26,612 bases of DNA from an uncultured Mycoplasmatota bacterium (GTDB lineage Bacteria > Bacillota_I > Bacilli_A > Mycoplasmatales > Mycoplasmoidaceae): positions 1 through 26,612 of the forward strand of contig CATEWF010000009.1 of the NCBI GenBank assembly GCA_949527715.1, read 5' to 3'. Below the pieces are notes generated by a model. It saw only the letters and a program-made list of their open reading frames with translations. It made no database searches and was not told the DNA's origin. A program made the translations under genes and the position numbers. Below are positions 16,001-23,479 of this stretch, piece after piece. Position 1 is the first letter of the stretch. The number at the start of each line of letters is the position of its first letter.

Positions 16001-17336
16001 ACTCATATGGAGTTAATAAATTAGCGATATCAATAATTGTAGATTGACCATTACTAAATTTAATAGTTAAAGTTCTTTGAGATTTATCATAGTATATAGA
16101 TGTTACGATATCAGTCAAATCAATACTCGGTAATTCTATTTTTTTAGGCTCTTTGTTACCTAATTTAAGTATTAAAGTATTGTTTGCATTATCAATATCT
16201 AAATCCATTTTAACACTTAAACCACCTTCTGAAACAATAATTGTTCCATCATTACTTCTTTTTACTTCACCACCAATAGTAGTGTTACCAGAAGCATTTT
16301 TTCCAATAGTTAAATCTACTGTATCACTATCAGTTTCAATAAGAACACTTTTATCAGATAATTCTTTTGTATCTTTTTGCAAATTATTAATTGCTTCAAA
16401 AACAGTACTTTCCTTATATCTGATATTACTTGCTCTACCATCTACTAATAACGAGCCATCTTGAACTTTAAGTATATTTGAACTAATTTCGGATAATTTT
16501 AGACTACCAGAAATTTTATTTTTATTATCTTCATTGGTAACTTTTATTTTTACTGGTTCACTATCCGAATTACTTTCAATAATTTCAGAATGTTTTCCAA
16601 GATTTATTACTTGTTTAAATGCATCATCCTGGAAGCGACCATTTTTCTTACCACTTGTTCTAAAGATAAGTTGGTTTTTATCTTCATTATACTCTAAGTG
16701 TGAAGATGCGTATAGACCATCGGTTTTAATACCTACGATATTGTTATTAAAACCTTCTTCGTCTGTATCTCCATCAGTAGAAATTTTTACGTATGCTTTT
16801 AATACTTTTCCGTTACTTTCTGTATTATTATCATAAGTTAATTTAACAGATTTTGTATCTTCGACTGATAGAGTATTGTCTGCTACCTCTTTTTGTACAT
16901 ATTTAGATAATACATTAATAGCATCAGCAATGTTTGATACATCGCCAATAAGTATATCTTTCTTATCTGGTTCGTATGATACTTGTTCATCTACCTTATT
17001 AGGGTCAAATAGTAATCCACAAGATTTAATAATACCGTTAATTGTCTTAATTGCTTGAGTTAAATCTTGTTTCTCTTGACTATTGACATCTTCAATATTA
17101 TTGATTTTTTCAGTAATTTCAGCAAAATCAATAATGAATACTTTTCTTTCACCACTACCAATTGCCATTATTGCGTTAGGGTTATCTAAATCGCCATAAT
17201 ATACAATAGCAGGTTCAGATATTAATGCTTCTGGTTTAAAAAAGTCATCAATATATTTGACTGCTTTCTCACGAGTCGCAAAAACCTCATCGTGAGAAAG
17301 AATTTGAAGTCTAAAATTTTTATTATATTCAGTCAT
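13056..17336 (-). CDS. Very long tail fibre protein with coiled coils and repeated beta modules
   Basis: At 1426 residues this is the largest protein here and has clear tail-fibre character. The N-terminal domain (about 1-75; EPAIVYYGDLD, then IMAIG) parallels that of the 444-residue appendage protein, suggesting a common docking site. At least five beta modules follow, built on a pattern like D(T)VDL.I, then G..I...(N)G.+.V, then L.YD...N.+.F. Coiled-coil stretches occupy about 540-800 and 940-1150 and carry fibre signatures such as AKAYTDSEI, SKYYTDTQI and DVYTKAEID. A KDQT module at 831 matches the 527-residue appendage protein. A final coiled coil (about 1353-1420) precedes the IDFGTYNE end. 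It should trimerise and bind the host surface. It starts 6 nt from a TATAAATA box, is third in a minus-strand fibre cluster, and converges on the polymerase gene. Confidence 0.85.
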   Translation of the reverse strand: MTEYNKNFRLQILSHDEVFATREKAVKYIDDFFKPEALISEPAIVYYGDLDNPNAIMAIGSGERKVFIIDFAEITEKINNIEDVNSQEKQDLTQAIKTINGIIKSCGLLFDPNKVDEQVSYEPDKKDILIGDVSNIADAINVLSKYVQKEVADNTLSVEDTKSVKLTYDNNTESNGKVLKAYVKISTDGDTDEEGFNNNIVGIKTDGLYASSHLEYNEDKNQLIFRTSGKKNGRFQDDAFKQVINLGKHSEIIESNSDSEPVKIKVTNEDNKNKISGSLKLSEISSNILKVQDGSLLVDGRASNIRYKESTVFEAINNLQKDTKELSDKSVLIETDSDTVDLTIGKNASGNTTIGGEVKRSNDGTIIVSEGGLSVKMDLDIDNANNTLILKLGNKEPKKIELPSIDLTDIVTSIYYDKSQRTLTIKFSNGQSTIIDIANLLTPYEFKSDDDSPVKLTEISVPEKGTSIVKASLKVRIADNLIDVANGEIFVSETKIKGFIDEAKSELNNSITALDTKLNDSVTELKEKDDTLNGLINTNKNTIAEEVNRATEAENNLKDLIDTNKDSIEDINGEVSSIVEINKQQDEEIKAVQKSVVDEVTRAQNVENEIKADIVEKHNNLNTAVQSEITRAKNAEKALRKDVASNTSALEIINGGVSVDGSMLFIADHIVKDVVTPAIKLEEDKRVESDNAINGRIDVIESTITSVSDTTLENAKAYTDSEIVKVNHSIDNAKAEVSNEAKADATAKAEKALSDAKTYADEKVNAEKERALAAEKVNADAIVKLQEVNSSFNDALTKKVETVELVKDEANDLHYTLLVDNVNKGEINIPKDQTIKSVQYNSASKEIEFIFITSTGEQLVKVNIGDLVDTYEAGNGLNLTDNIFSVKIAEASEKTYVTVTPDGITIKGLDATLSSKADKSDVYSKEEADNKFLTEHQSLDNLATKESLSETNQKIADLETSSTENKNNIDLIINGNEAANGSLSNILKQSKDYSDSIVKEERDRAQGAEKTLSDAIDVLNGNSEVEGSVLNAVKQSKYYTDTQISIEKQERVDSDLALKNSIDTKANISDVYTKAEIDTKGYLVQADIANLANKNDVDTLKTTVDGINSKVTANEDKLKQIDSEVTDINTNISDIKKSVNENTSEISDLKISVQNNKFNVVSTDTVDLSLRADEADSVKKLSANIKVSQNEGNIIKNNNGLFAISDLTYDKATNSITFNNGLKNETYQLAGVSAIEDVRYDSNENNLIFVVKQADGTTKEVSINAADFTPQIAVNNPADSPLRLTITKDSTTGQQTLSGEIAISESDGNGIIKNNGTLYASKKAEDHTIITDKGEEILSSVVLGLLKNIEKYDKWETTITEIQSSMEIIKNTVNAMNNTVISLQTEVSSLKQEVEKLKTNDENINNRLDDIDEVINNLIDFGTYNE

Positions 17337-17342
17337 ATCTGT

Positions 17343-17350
17343 TATTTATA
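17343..17350 (-). promoter_or_regulatory. T4-type late promoter box for the long fibre
   Basis: TATTTATA on the plus strand is an exact TATAAATA on the minus strand, only 6 nt upstream of the fibre start codon. With T4-like spacing, transcription would begin at or next to the ATG, making the message leaderless. Confidence 0.5.
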
Positions 17351-17377
17351 TCTTTATATTATTCTTGTATCGAAATA

Positions 17378-19606
17378 TTAAAAATTTCCAAAATTCATAG
17401 TAAATTGAATTTCAATATCATTTGTTCCATCTTGGCTTTTCAGTTTTAATACTCCGTTGTTAGTATCAAACTCGCAACCTTCTGATTTTAACAATTTACC
17501 TTCTATTTCGGTATCTTTTTCTTTTCTTAATAATGCTTCATTGTCAATATTAGATTGTAATAAGGCATCAGATTCTTTTAATTTATTTATTTCTTCTAAA
17601 TAACCTTTATCTAATTCATTTATATCACTTAAATAAGCAATTTTTTCAGTATCATTTACAGTTGGTCTTTCAGAAGAATTTATATTAAATTCTATTTTAT
17701 TAGAACCAAAATCAGCTTTATTCCATTTAGATAACATTGCAAGGTTAAAAGTACTACCATTTGTATCTGTTCCAAGAATAATATCATGATTTTTTAATAT
17801 AATAGCCTTTCTATTAGGGTTTTGTTCAGTAGACACATCAGTAAATTTAACATGTGTTTCGGCTTCTTTTTTTATATCAGAAATCTCATCCTTAATATTA
17901 TTATCTTCAGTTATTCTTTCATTTTTCTCCGTTTCAATTGCAGAATTAATAGTATTGATACTTTGTACCAAATTATCATTAATAATTTCAAAGGCTTTAT
18001 TGGTTTCTTTTGCAAAATCACTCAAGGTTGTTTCTACATGATTAACATGTTCGTTAATAGATGCATCTTCAATCGTAGAACGTTCTATTTCCTTTTCGAT
18101 TTTATCATTTAATCTGCTTAAATCACCGCCTACATTTTCAATGACATTATCATATATTTCTTTACTAACTGAAACAAGTTCACCATTATTTATACGATAT
18201 TCAACATTTCTTTTTCCATCTGGTGAATTTTTAATTACAACGGATTCACCTTCTTTAACTTCATTACGAATCCATTTTTTACCATTCCATTCATCAATAA
18301 AATATTTTTTGATAAAAGTTAAATCCTGTCCATTATTAGGTGTTACAGATTTATAATTTGGATTAGTAAAATATACATTTACAGAAGTCCATATGGATTT
18401 ACCATTTTTTAATGATGGCATTAGTACAGTAGGATAATTTTGTCCTAAAATTTCTTCGTTTTCATTAAAATTATCTCCATCGTAATCTTTCACTAAACGT
18501 AGTGAGAAAAAGTTTTGTCCTGCAACAATATCTTGATATACTCTATTTTTATTATAATCAAAACGTTTGATAAAAGCATTAACAAATTTCATATTTGTTG
18601 CTGTCCAAAAATATGCTCTTGTCTTAAAGAAAAGTGAATTATACGCATCATCTGAATAACCTGCTGGGGTTACTCTAAAACCATATTTATCAACACCTTC
18701 AGTATCGTCAATAATAGGATAACAATTGTTTATTTCTCCGCAATATTTTTCTCCACATTTATCAAAATATTCTTCACAAAAATCATTAGAAGAATTTCCT
18801 TTATTGCAACTACAATTATCATTGCCACAGCAATCATCACCACATCCACATCCTTCTTCTGTTTCTAACCATAAATCAGTAGATTTTAATAATTTACCTG
18901 CCCATTTTCCTAAGAAATGATTAGGAACACCACTGTTATGATTTCTATCACTTTTACAAGGTTCTATTGCATTTAGCATATCGTCCCAGTCGTCTTTTGA
19001 AGGGATTCTCCATTTTGAATGTGCTTTTTGTAAATCACATGCAATTTTAGATACTGTCTTATAATCATACAGTAAACCAAAATTACTTATTTGTTCTTCT
19101 GTGATAAATCTATCACCAACATTCGGATGATTATATCTATCATTATCGCATCCACAAGAACATTTCTTTACTACATATTCTAATACTGGTTTATATTGAC
19201 CTGTTTTTGAAGAAGGTGAAATGCCAATAGGTTTAGATGGTAAACCATTACCAACTAAAGATGAATCAGTTGCAACTGATGTAATACCACCTTTGGCTGT
19301 CCATGACGTAACAAAACCATGAATACACTCAATATCCCCGTTATTACGATAAATTTTTAAGATACCATCTTTTTCATCAAACTCAACGTTAGTAATAAAA
19401 TTATCGAAAGCATCTTTTGCTTTTAAACTTTCTCCATTTACTAAATTCAATACTATGTCATTTCCTTCAACAGAGATAGATTTAACATCTCTTCCTTCTA
19501 ACACAAAGAAGTTATTATCAACCTCAGGACCAGTTAACGCACAATTTTTAGTAATATCTCCCTCATATGGAGATTTCATCTTATAATAAGTTATACCGTT
19601 TATCAT
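17378..19606 (-). CDS. Adhesin/tail fibre with FISUMP (Fib_succ_major) domain and cysteine-rich insert
   Basis: This 742-residue protein is probably a receptor-binding fibre. The N-terminal domain (about 1-130, with GPEVDNNFFVLEGRDVKSI) is of a type found in Bacteroidota phages. A FISUMP domain spans about 165-375: KWRIPSKDDWDDML (198-211), GFRVTPAGY (309-317), AYFWTAT (331-337) and the ending FFSLRLVKD (366-374). FISUMP domains have a C-type-lectin-like fold and are common in Bacteroidota surface proteins. An insertion at 253-295 holds ten cysteines, and CSCGC stands at 149-153. The C-terminal half is coiled coil (about 490-590) plus a beta module (about 600-742). The start lies 41 nt after the upstream fibre gene's stop-side boundary at 19660, 53 nt counted between genes, with a one-mismatch late box nearby. 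No reverse transcriptase is visible, so there is no evidence that this is a diversity-generating target. Confidence 0.82.
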   Translation of the reverse strand: MINGITYYKMKSPYEGDITKNCALTGPEVDNNFFVLEGRDVKSISVEGNDIVLNLVNGESLKAKDAFDNFITNVEFDEKDGILKIYRNNGDIECIHGFVTSWTAKGGITSVATDSSLVGNGLPSKPIGISPSSKTGQYKPVLEYVVKKCSCGCDNDRYNHPNVGDRFITEEQISNFGLLYDYKTVSKIACDLQKAHSKWRIPSKDDWDDMLNAIEPCKSDRNHNSGVPNHFLGKWAGKLLKSTDLWLETEEGCGCGDDCCGNDNCSCNKGNSSNDFCEEYFDKCGEKYCGEINNCYPIIDDTEGVDKYGFRVTPAGYSDDAYNSLFFKTRAYFWTATNMKFVNAFIKRFDYNKNRVYQDIVAGQNFFSLRLVKDYDGDNFNENEEILGQNYPTVLMPSLKNGKSIWTSVNVYFTNPNYKSVTPNNGQDLTFIKKYFIDEWNGKKWIRNEVKEGESVVIKNSPDGKRNVEYRINNGELVSVSKEIYDNVIENVGGDLSRLNDKIEKEIERSTIEDASINEHVNHVETTLSDFAKETNKAFEIINDNLVQSINTINSAIETEKNERITEDNNIKDEISDIKKEAETHVKFTDVSTEQNPNRKAIILKNHDIILGTDTNGSTFNLAMLSKWNKADFGSNKIEFNINSSERPTVNDTEKIAYLSDINELDKGYLEEINKLKESDALLQSNIDNEALLRKEKDTEIEGKLLKSEGCEFDTNNGVLKLKSQDGTNDIEIQFTMNFGNF

Positions 19607-19619
19607 CTGAAATTATAAA

Positions 19620-19627
19620 TTTTTATA
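19620..19627 (-). promoter_or_regulatory. Weak late-type promoter box for the FISUMP fibre
   Basis: TTTTTATA on the plus strand reads TATAAAAA on the minus strand, one mismatch from TATAAATA, with 13 nt to the start codon. The spacing matches the exact boxes elsewhere, but in DNA this AT-rich the match could be chance. Confidence 0.3.
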
Positions 19628-19659
19628 TATATTCATAAATATCATAAATTTTCAATAAA

Positions 19660-21282
19660 TTATGAACAATAGCTTATTTTGAATGATTTAATATAGCCAA
19701 TAAAGCTGCCAGCAAATTCTTTTTCCAATGGCAAGACAATTGAAGGTGGTATCATATAATTTAAATTAACCATATCACATAATCCTTGAGTACCACCACC
19801 AATAGATATATTATAAGGTACACCCTCTTGCTTACTGTGCAAATCACTTAAATTTCTTAAATTTAATTCTTCTAATTCTTTTGATACTAAAATGAGTTTA
19901 TCGTTCACATAAAAAAATATTTTCATTTTTTTATATAATGGAATAATTTTTATTTTTATTTTATACCACTTATCTTCATTTATAATATTTTGGACACTAA
20001 ACTCATTTTCAATTTTATATGAATTAGTTTCACAATCTTTTATTAGATATTTATAACCGATAGAACCGTCATCTTTTATTTGAAAACATAATGCATTTCT
20101 GTATATATCATCTAATATATTATAATCTTTATTTTTTTCATTTATTAAATCATCTATATTTTCTGTTGTAAAACAATCTTTTCCTCTATGAAATAAAGTA
20201 AAATAATTCTCTAACTTTGGTCGTTTTATATCATATAAAATTACTTGTGTATCATCAACGTCATCTTTTGTTGTGAAACCATTATCAGTACGATTAAATG
20301 TGATAAATTTATTATTGGTTTTATATTCTATAATATTAGGTTGATTTATATCATATCCTTCTTCTGTCATTAGTTTAACATCGGTTAAATCAATATCATT
20401 TTCAACATAATCATTATTGACATATTGTTTATTACAAACAGGGTCTTCATCAAAATAAGACTCATCTTTTGTATTATTGATATAATCATCAGCAAAATAA
20501 TCTCCACTTTTTTCAACTATATCTTCCTTGATATATTCGTCTATGTCTGTAAAGTTCTTAACAAACTCATTACCATAATCATCTGATATATATTCATTCG
20601 TATTATCTTTTTTAATATCGGTCTTGTAATATTCGTACCATTTATTTTCACTCCTTGTTCCGATATAGAAAAAAATACCTTTATTTTTTGGATGTTTTTT
20701 ATTTAATGTATTTGATTTTTCATTAAGATTAGATTTTTTCAATTCAAAAGTTAAAGTTAATGCCTCATCTAATGATGCTGGTAAAATTTGGTAATTTTCA
20801 TCAGTTTTAAAAAAACCTTGATAAAATCCACCTTTTAATTCGCAAACTTGAATATCGTCATCATATATTATATTATTGCTATAATCATATATTTGATTAT
20901 TACCATCGACTTTATGTAAAATTAATCGTTTATCGTCTTTATTAATTGTATAAACAGATTTTGTATATAAATCTATAAACTCTTTATTTGTTATTTGGTA
21001 TTTATCAAAAATTATTAAACCATTATCTACACCAGTATATCCAATACTATTTAATTCAACACCATTATTTATCGCTTTACTCCATGAAATAAATGGTTTT
21101 GACATTATACTATCAAACCATATACATTCATTATCATTAAAATCAATATCTGTTATAGTACAAATGTTATTCATATTTGTGTTTCCATTGTCATTTTCTA
21201 AACAAATATGAAAATCCCAATAATTACTTAAATCAAGTTTAAAATCAAAAATATTTCTATTATGATTAAATATATTACTCAT
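19660..21282 (-). CDS. Phage adhesin/appendage with C-terminal laminin-G-like lectin domain
   Basis: This is probably a glycan-binding virion protein. The last 170 residues or so read as a laminin-G or concanavalin-like jelly roll: ALCFQIKDDGSIGYKY, then NEDKWYKIKIKI, KIFFYVNDKLILVSKEL, then YNISIGGG and a closing GSFIGYIKSFKIS. Before it, Asp-, Asn- and Tyr-rich sequence contains further sandwich-like stretches. I start it at the Met at 21282 (540 aa) rather than the one at 21294: the upstream ATG touches the TATAAATA box at 21294-21301, so transcripts from that box would begin after it. The gene is the first of three fibre genes on the minus strand and diverges from the 176-residue protein. 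The fold call is good; ligand and virion position are unknown. Confidence 0.75.
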   Translation of the reverse strand: MSNIFNHNRNIFDFKLDLSNYWDFHICLENDNGNTNMNNICTITDIDFNDNECIWFDSIMSKPFISWSKAINNGVELNSIGYTGVDNGLIIFDKYQITNKEFIDLYTKSVYTINKDDKRLILHKVDGNNQIYDYSNNIIYDDDIQVCELKGGFYQGFFKTDENYQILPASLDEALTLTFELKKSNLNEKSNTLNKKHPKNKGIFFYIGTRSENKWYEYYKTDIKKDNTNEYISDDYGNEFVKNFTDIDEYIKEDIVEKSGDYFADDYINNTKDESYFDEDPVCNKQYVNNDYVENDIDLTDVKLMTEEGYDINQPNIIEYKTNNKFITFNRTDNGFTTKDDVDDTQVILYDIKRPKLENYFTLFHRGKDCFTTENIDDLINEKNKDYNILDDIYRNALCFQIKDDGSIGYKYLIKDCETNSYKIENEFSVQNIINEDKWYKIKIKIIPLYKKMKIFFYVNDKLILVSKELEELNLRNLSDLHSKQEGVPYNISIGGGTQGLCDMVNLNYMIPPSIVLPLEKEFAGSFIGYIKSFKISYCS

Positions 21283-21293
21283 ATTTACACACA

Positions 21294-21301
21294 TATTTAT
21301 A
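21294..21301 (-). promoter_or_regulatory. T4-type late promoter box for the fibre cluster
   Basis: TATTTATA on the plus strand is an exact minus-strand TATAAATA, with 11 nt to the Met at 21282. It pairs with a divergent plus-strand copy 3 nt away. Confidence 0.6.
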
Positions 21302-21304
21302 TTA

Positions 21305-21312
21305 TATAAATA
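21305..21312 (+). promoter_or_regulatory. T4-type late promoter box for the 21323-23028 gene pair
   Basis: An exact TATAAATA lies 10 nt before the start codon at 21323 and back to back with the minus-strand box at 21294-21301, repeating the arrangement at 7955-7970. Confidence 0.6.
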
Positions 21313-21322
21313 TTTATTTCAA

Positions 21323-21853
21323 ATGAATAGTAAAATAATAAAATTAACTAAAAATCAGTTAAAAGAAACTGAAGGTACAGCCTTCAAATATTTAGATATT
21401 GATAATGATACACCTAATGATGTCGGAAATAGTCAAATAGGTGTTACAGGTAAAATTGATAGTGAAACATTTGGAATTCCTATTACTGGTGATAAAATCG
21501 GTAATACAATGAGTGTTCAAGGATGGAATCGTTATCGAGCATATGGAAACTATATGAATGGTAATATCAAAGAATCTGATAATAATAATGACGGAGTTGA
21601 TGATTTTTATAATCACAATGAACTTGATATTTTAAGTGATGGTGATAATAAGAATAATCTTATAAAAATACCAAAAACTGTAGACAACCGATTAGATATG
21701 TTAATTAAATCTATTGAGTCATTACAACCAAAGCAACAAGCAATGGTAGTTAATAAACTAATAGAAACAATTAAATTAGAAAACATACCATATGCATGGG
21801 CAAAAGAACTGATGTTTAAAATAATGTCAAAAAAGAATATTAATACCAAATGA
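21323..21853 (+). CDS. Hypothetical phage protein
   Basis: I do not recognise a family for this 176-residue protein. It opens with KIIKLTKNQLKE, a short amphipathic segment like the N-terminal leaders that recur in proteins of large gut phages. Residues 20-70 are Gly-, Thr- and Ile-rich with probable strands. Residues 82-108 are very acidic and Asn-rich (SDNNNDGVDDFYN, then a further Asp/Asn run) and probably disordered. The C-terminal 60 residues form likely helices (DNRLDMLIKSIESLQPKQQ and beyond). It starts 10 nt after a late-type box and overlaps the kinase-like gene by 4 nt (ATGA), so the two are translationally coupled and probably cooperate. A virion or virion-assembly role is plausible. 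Confidence 0.7.
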   Translation: MNSKIIKLTKNQLKETEGTAFKYLDIDNDTPNDVGNSQIGVTGKIDSETFGIPITGDKIGNTMSVQGWNRYRAYGNYMNGNIKESDNNNDGVDDFYNHNELDILSDGDNKNNLIKIPKTVDNRLDMLIKSIESLQPKQQAMVVNKLIETIKLENIPYAWAKELMFKIMSKKNINTK

Positions 21854-23028
21854 TACATATTTTAAATGAAGAAAATAAAGAATTAAAACATAGGATATTT
21901 CCATTAGGTAAAGGGATAAAAAAACATCTTATCGCTATTTTGAAAAATTATGAAGGCGATAAAACTGTTGATGGGTATAAACGTTTAAACAATATTCTAT
22001 CAATGGATAATGGTATTAGTTATAATGAGATGAAGCGTATCAAAAACTTTTTTGATAATTATCAAGGTACTGATAAATCTGTTGAATTTATCTTAAATGG
22101 TGGAGAACCAATGAAATTATGGGTAAATAACACATTAAATACGGCAACAAAATCTATACATGATTTTAAACAAGCAAAAAAAGATAGTGGTATTAATAAT
22201 GCTTTTATAAAAACACACGAAAAAGATAGACAAGTAAAAACCAAAAACAAACCTACACAAGTAAAATTTAAAACAAATGATATTAATAATAATTTATCAG
22301 ATAACAATTTGTTAAAATTTGAAAATGATTTACATAATGGTGCTTTATTAAATAAAAAAATAATTTATATTACCGAACAGCAAGAAAAGTTAATAAAACT
22401 AAATGAAGCACAAGATAATACATTCTCTTTACAAGAACTTTCTAATATAAGGTCGTTTAAGAATAGATATAATTACTGTATTCAGCATCTTGGTAAACCA
22501 CAAGGAAGAGGTAGTTCAAGGGTAGTATTTCAACTTGATGATGAAAAAGTTTTAAAACTTGCTTTTAACAGTAAAGGTATTGCGCAAAACGAAGCAGAAT
22601 ATGACAAATATTTAGAACAATTAGGAATAGTACCATATACCTTTGACACCGATGATAATGGTTTATGGAATGTAACTGAATATGTTTTACCTGCAAAGAA
22701 AAGTGATTTTGTTGAATGCGTTGGAATGTCTTTTGAAGATTTTGTTAAATTCATTAAAAGTTGTTATGCTTGGAGAGAAGATTATAACAAAGCCAAAAAT
22801 GGAGGATATCGTAACGAAATTTTTACAATGGAAGAATATGAAGAACTGTTAGAAAATGAAGATTTATCACCTTTTGATGATTATATTGGAAATTATCGAA
22901 TACCAATTGGTGATTTAACAAGATTATGTAATTATGGTTTAACAATGAGAAACGGTTATCCAACAATCGTTATTTTGGATACAGGTTTAACACAAGAAGT
23001 TTATGACAGTTTTTATAGAAGATATTAA
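21850..23028 (+). CDS. Phage protein with kinase-like fold, catalytic loop not evident
   Basis: This 392-residue protein has two parts. The first 125 residues or so (LGKGIKKHLIAIL, then DGYKRLNNIL and NEMKRIKNFFDNY) form a helical domain ending in a Lys-rich linker. From about 205 it resembles the N-lobe of protein or aminoglycoside kinases: a glycine-rich loop at 215-227 (GKPQGRGSSRVVF), a strand with Lys236 (KVLKLAF) and acidic residues in AQNEAEYDKY (245-254) that could salt-bridge it. Asp377-Thr-Gly379 in IVILDTGL occupies the place of a DFG motif. I see no HRD-type loop before it, only GDLTRLCNYGL (354-364), so activity is doubtful. Its start overlaps the upstream gene by 4 nt. It could be a virion-associated kinase or pseudokinase, or a structural use of the fold. 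Confidence 0.65.
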   Translation: MIHILNEENKELKHRIFPLGKGIKKHLIAILKNYEGDKTVDGYKRLNNILSMDNGISYNEMKRIKNFFDNYQGTDKSVEFILNGGEPMKLWVNNTLNTATKSIHDFKQAKKDSGINNAFIKTHEKDRQVKTKNKPTQVKFKTNDINNNLSDNNLLKFENDLHNGALLNKKIIYITEQQEKLIKLNEAQDNTFSLQELSNIRSFKNRYNYCIQHLGKPQGRGSSRVVFQLDDEKVLKLAFNSKGIAQNEAEYDKYLEQLGIVPYTFDTDDNGLWNVTEYVLPAKKSDFVECVGMSFEDFVKFIKSCYAWREDYNKAKNGGYRNEIFTMEEYEELLENEDLSPFDDYIGNYRIPIGDLTRLCNYGLTMRNGYPTIVILDTGLTQEVYDSFYRRY

Positions 23029-23083
23029 TAGATTTATTTAATTTTAGATATTTATTTATATAATAAGTTAAAATGATTACAAA

Positions 23084-23455
23084 ATGGCACAAAGTTGTTT
23101 AGAAATAGTTTCAATACAAGAACGTCACGAGGAAATAGTAAGAAGTGATTATAACAAAGATAACCAATATAATGCCCAGCACCCAGATGCTATTGCAAAT
23201 GGTGATGAACAAGGTAAAGGTACACAAAATGGTGGACATACCCATTGGTTACCTGATTGTAGTTCATATATGGGTACAAGTCAGTTTAGATATGACGATT
23301 TTGATACTGCGGTATCAAGTCATGCTGGTAATAAAGCCGATAATAATGCACGTGATACTGCTTTAGCAAGAAGTAAATATAATAGTGAAATGGTATATAC
23401 AGCAAGAATGGTTGATACAACTGAAAATGTAAGAGAAGGACAAGTTGTCATATAA
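23084..23455 (+). CDS. Hypothetical phage protein with GKGTQNGGHT motif
   Basis: This 123-residue soluble protein has no family I can name. It is polar and poor in hydrophobic stretches, with an N-terminal helix (SCLEIVSIQERHEEIVRSDY), a central HPDAIANGDEQGKGTQNGG block (33-51) followed by HTHWLPDCSSY, and an Ala/Asn/Asp-rich C-terminal half with likely helix (NARDTALARSKYNSEMVYTARMV). Two cysteines and two histidines near the centre (His52, His54, Cys59) could bind metal, but nothing proves it. The composition resembles small virion or internal-head proteins. It follows the kinase-like gene by 55 nt. A late-type TATAAATA box overlaps its stop codon, and a hairpin follows. Confidence 0.65.
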   Translation: MAQSCLEIVSIQERHEEIVRSDYNKDNQYNAQHPDAIANGDEQGKGTQNGGHTHWLPDCSSYMGTSQFRYDDFDTAVSSHAGNKADNNARDTALARSKYNSEMVYTARMVDTTENVREGQVVI

Positions 23456-23458
23456 ATA
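23451..23458 (+). promoter_or_regulatory. T4-type late promoter box upstream of the WYL gene
   Basis: An exact TATAAATA overlaps the stop codon of the 123-residue protein, 68 nt before the WYL gene. A transcript from here would begin near 23464 and contain the 23480-23514 hairpin in its leader. Confidence 0.4.
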
Positions 23459-23479
23459 ATTTTATTTTTTATTACTTAA

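Noticed and set aside
18482..19114. Diversity-generating retroelement target
   Set aside because: The lectin-like fold is suggestive, but no reverse transcriptase, template repeat or IMH-like element is visible in the window.
2735..20055. Additional TATTTATA octamers at 2735, 18187 and 20048 as promoters
   Set aside because: They lie within coding sequence with no gene start nearby and match the number expected by chance in AT-rich DNA.
23059..23066. TATAATAA as a late box for the gene at 23084
   Set aside because: It differs from TATAAATA at two positions; the gene may simply be read from the upstream promoter.
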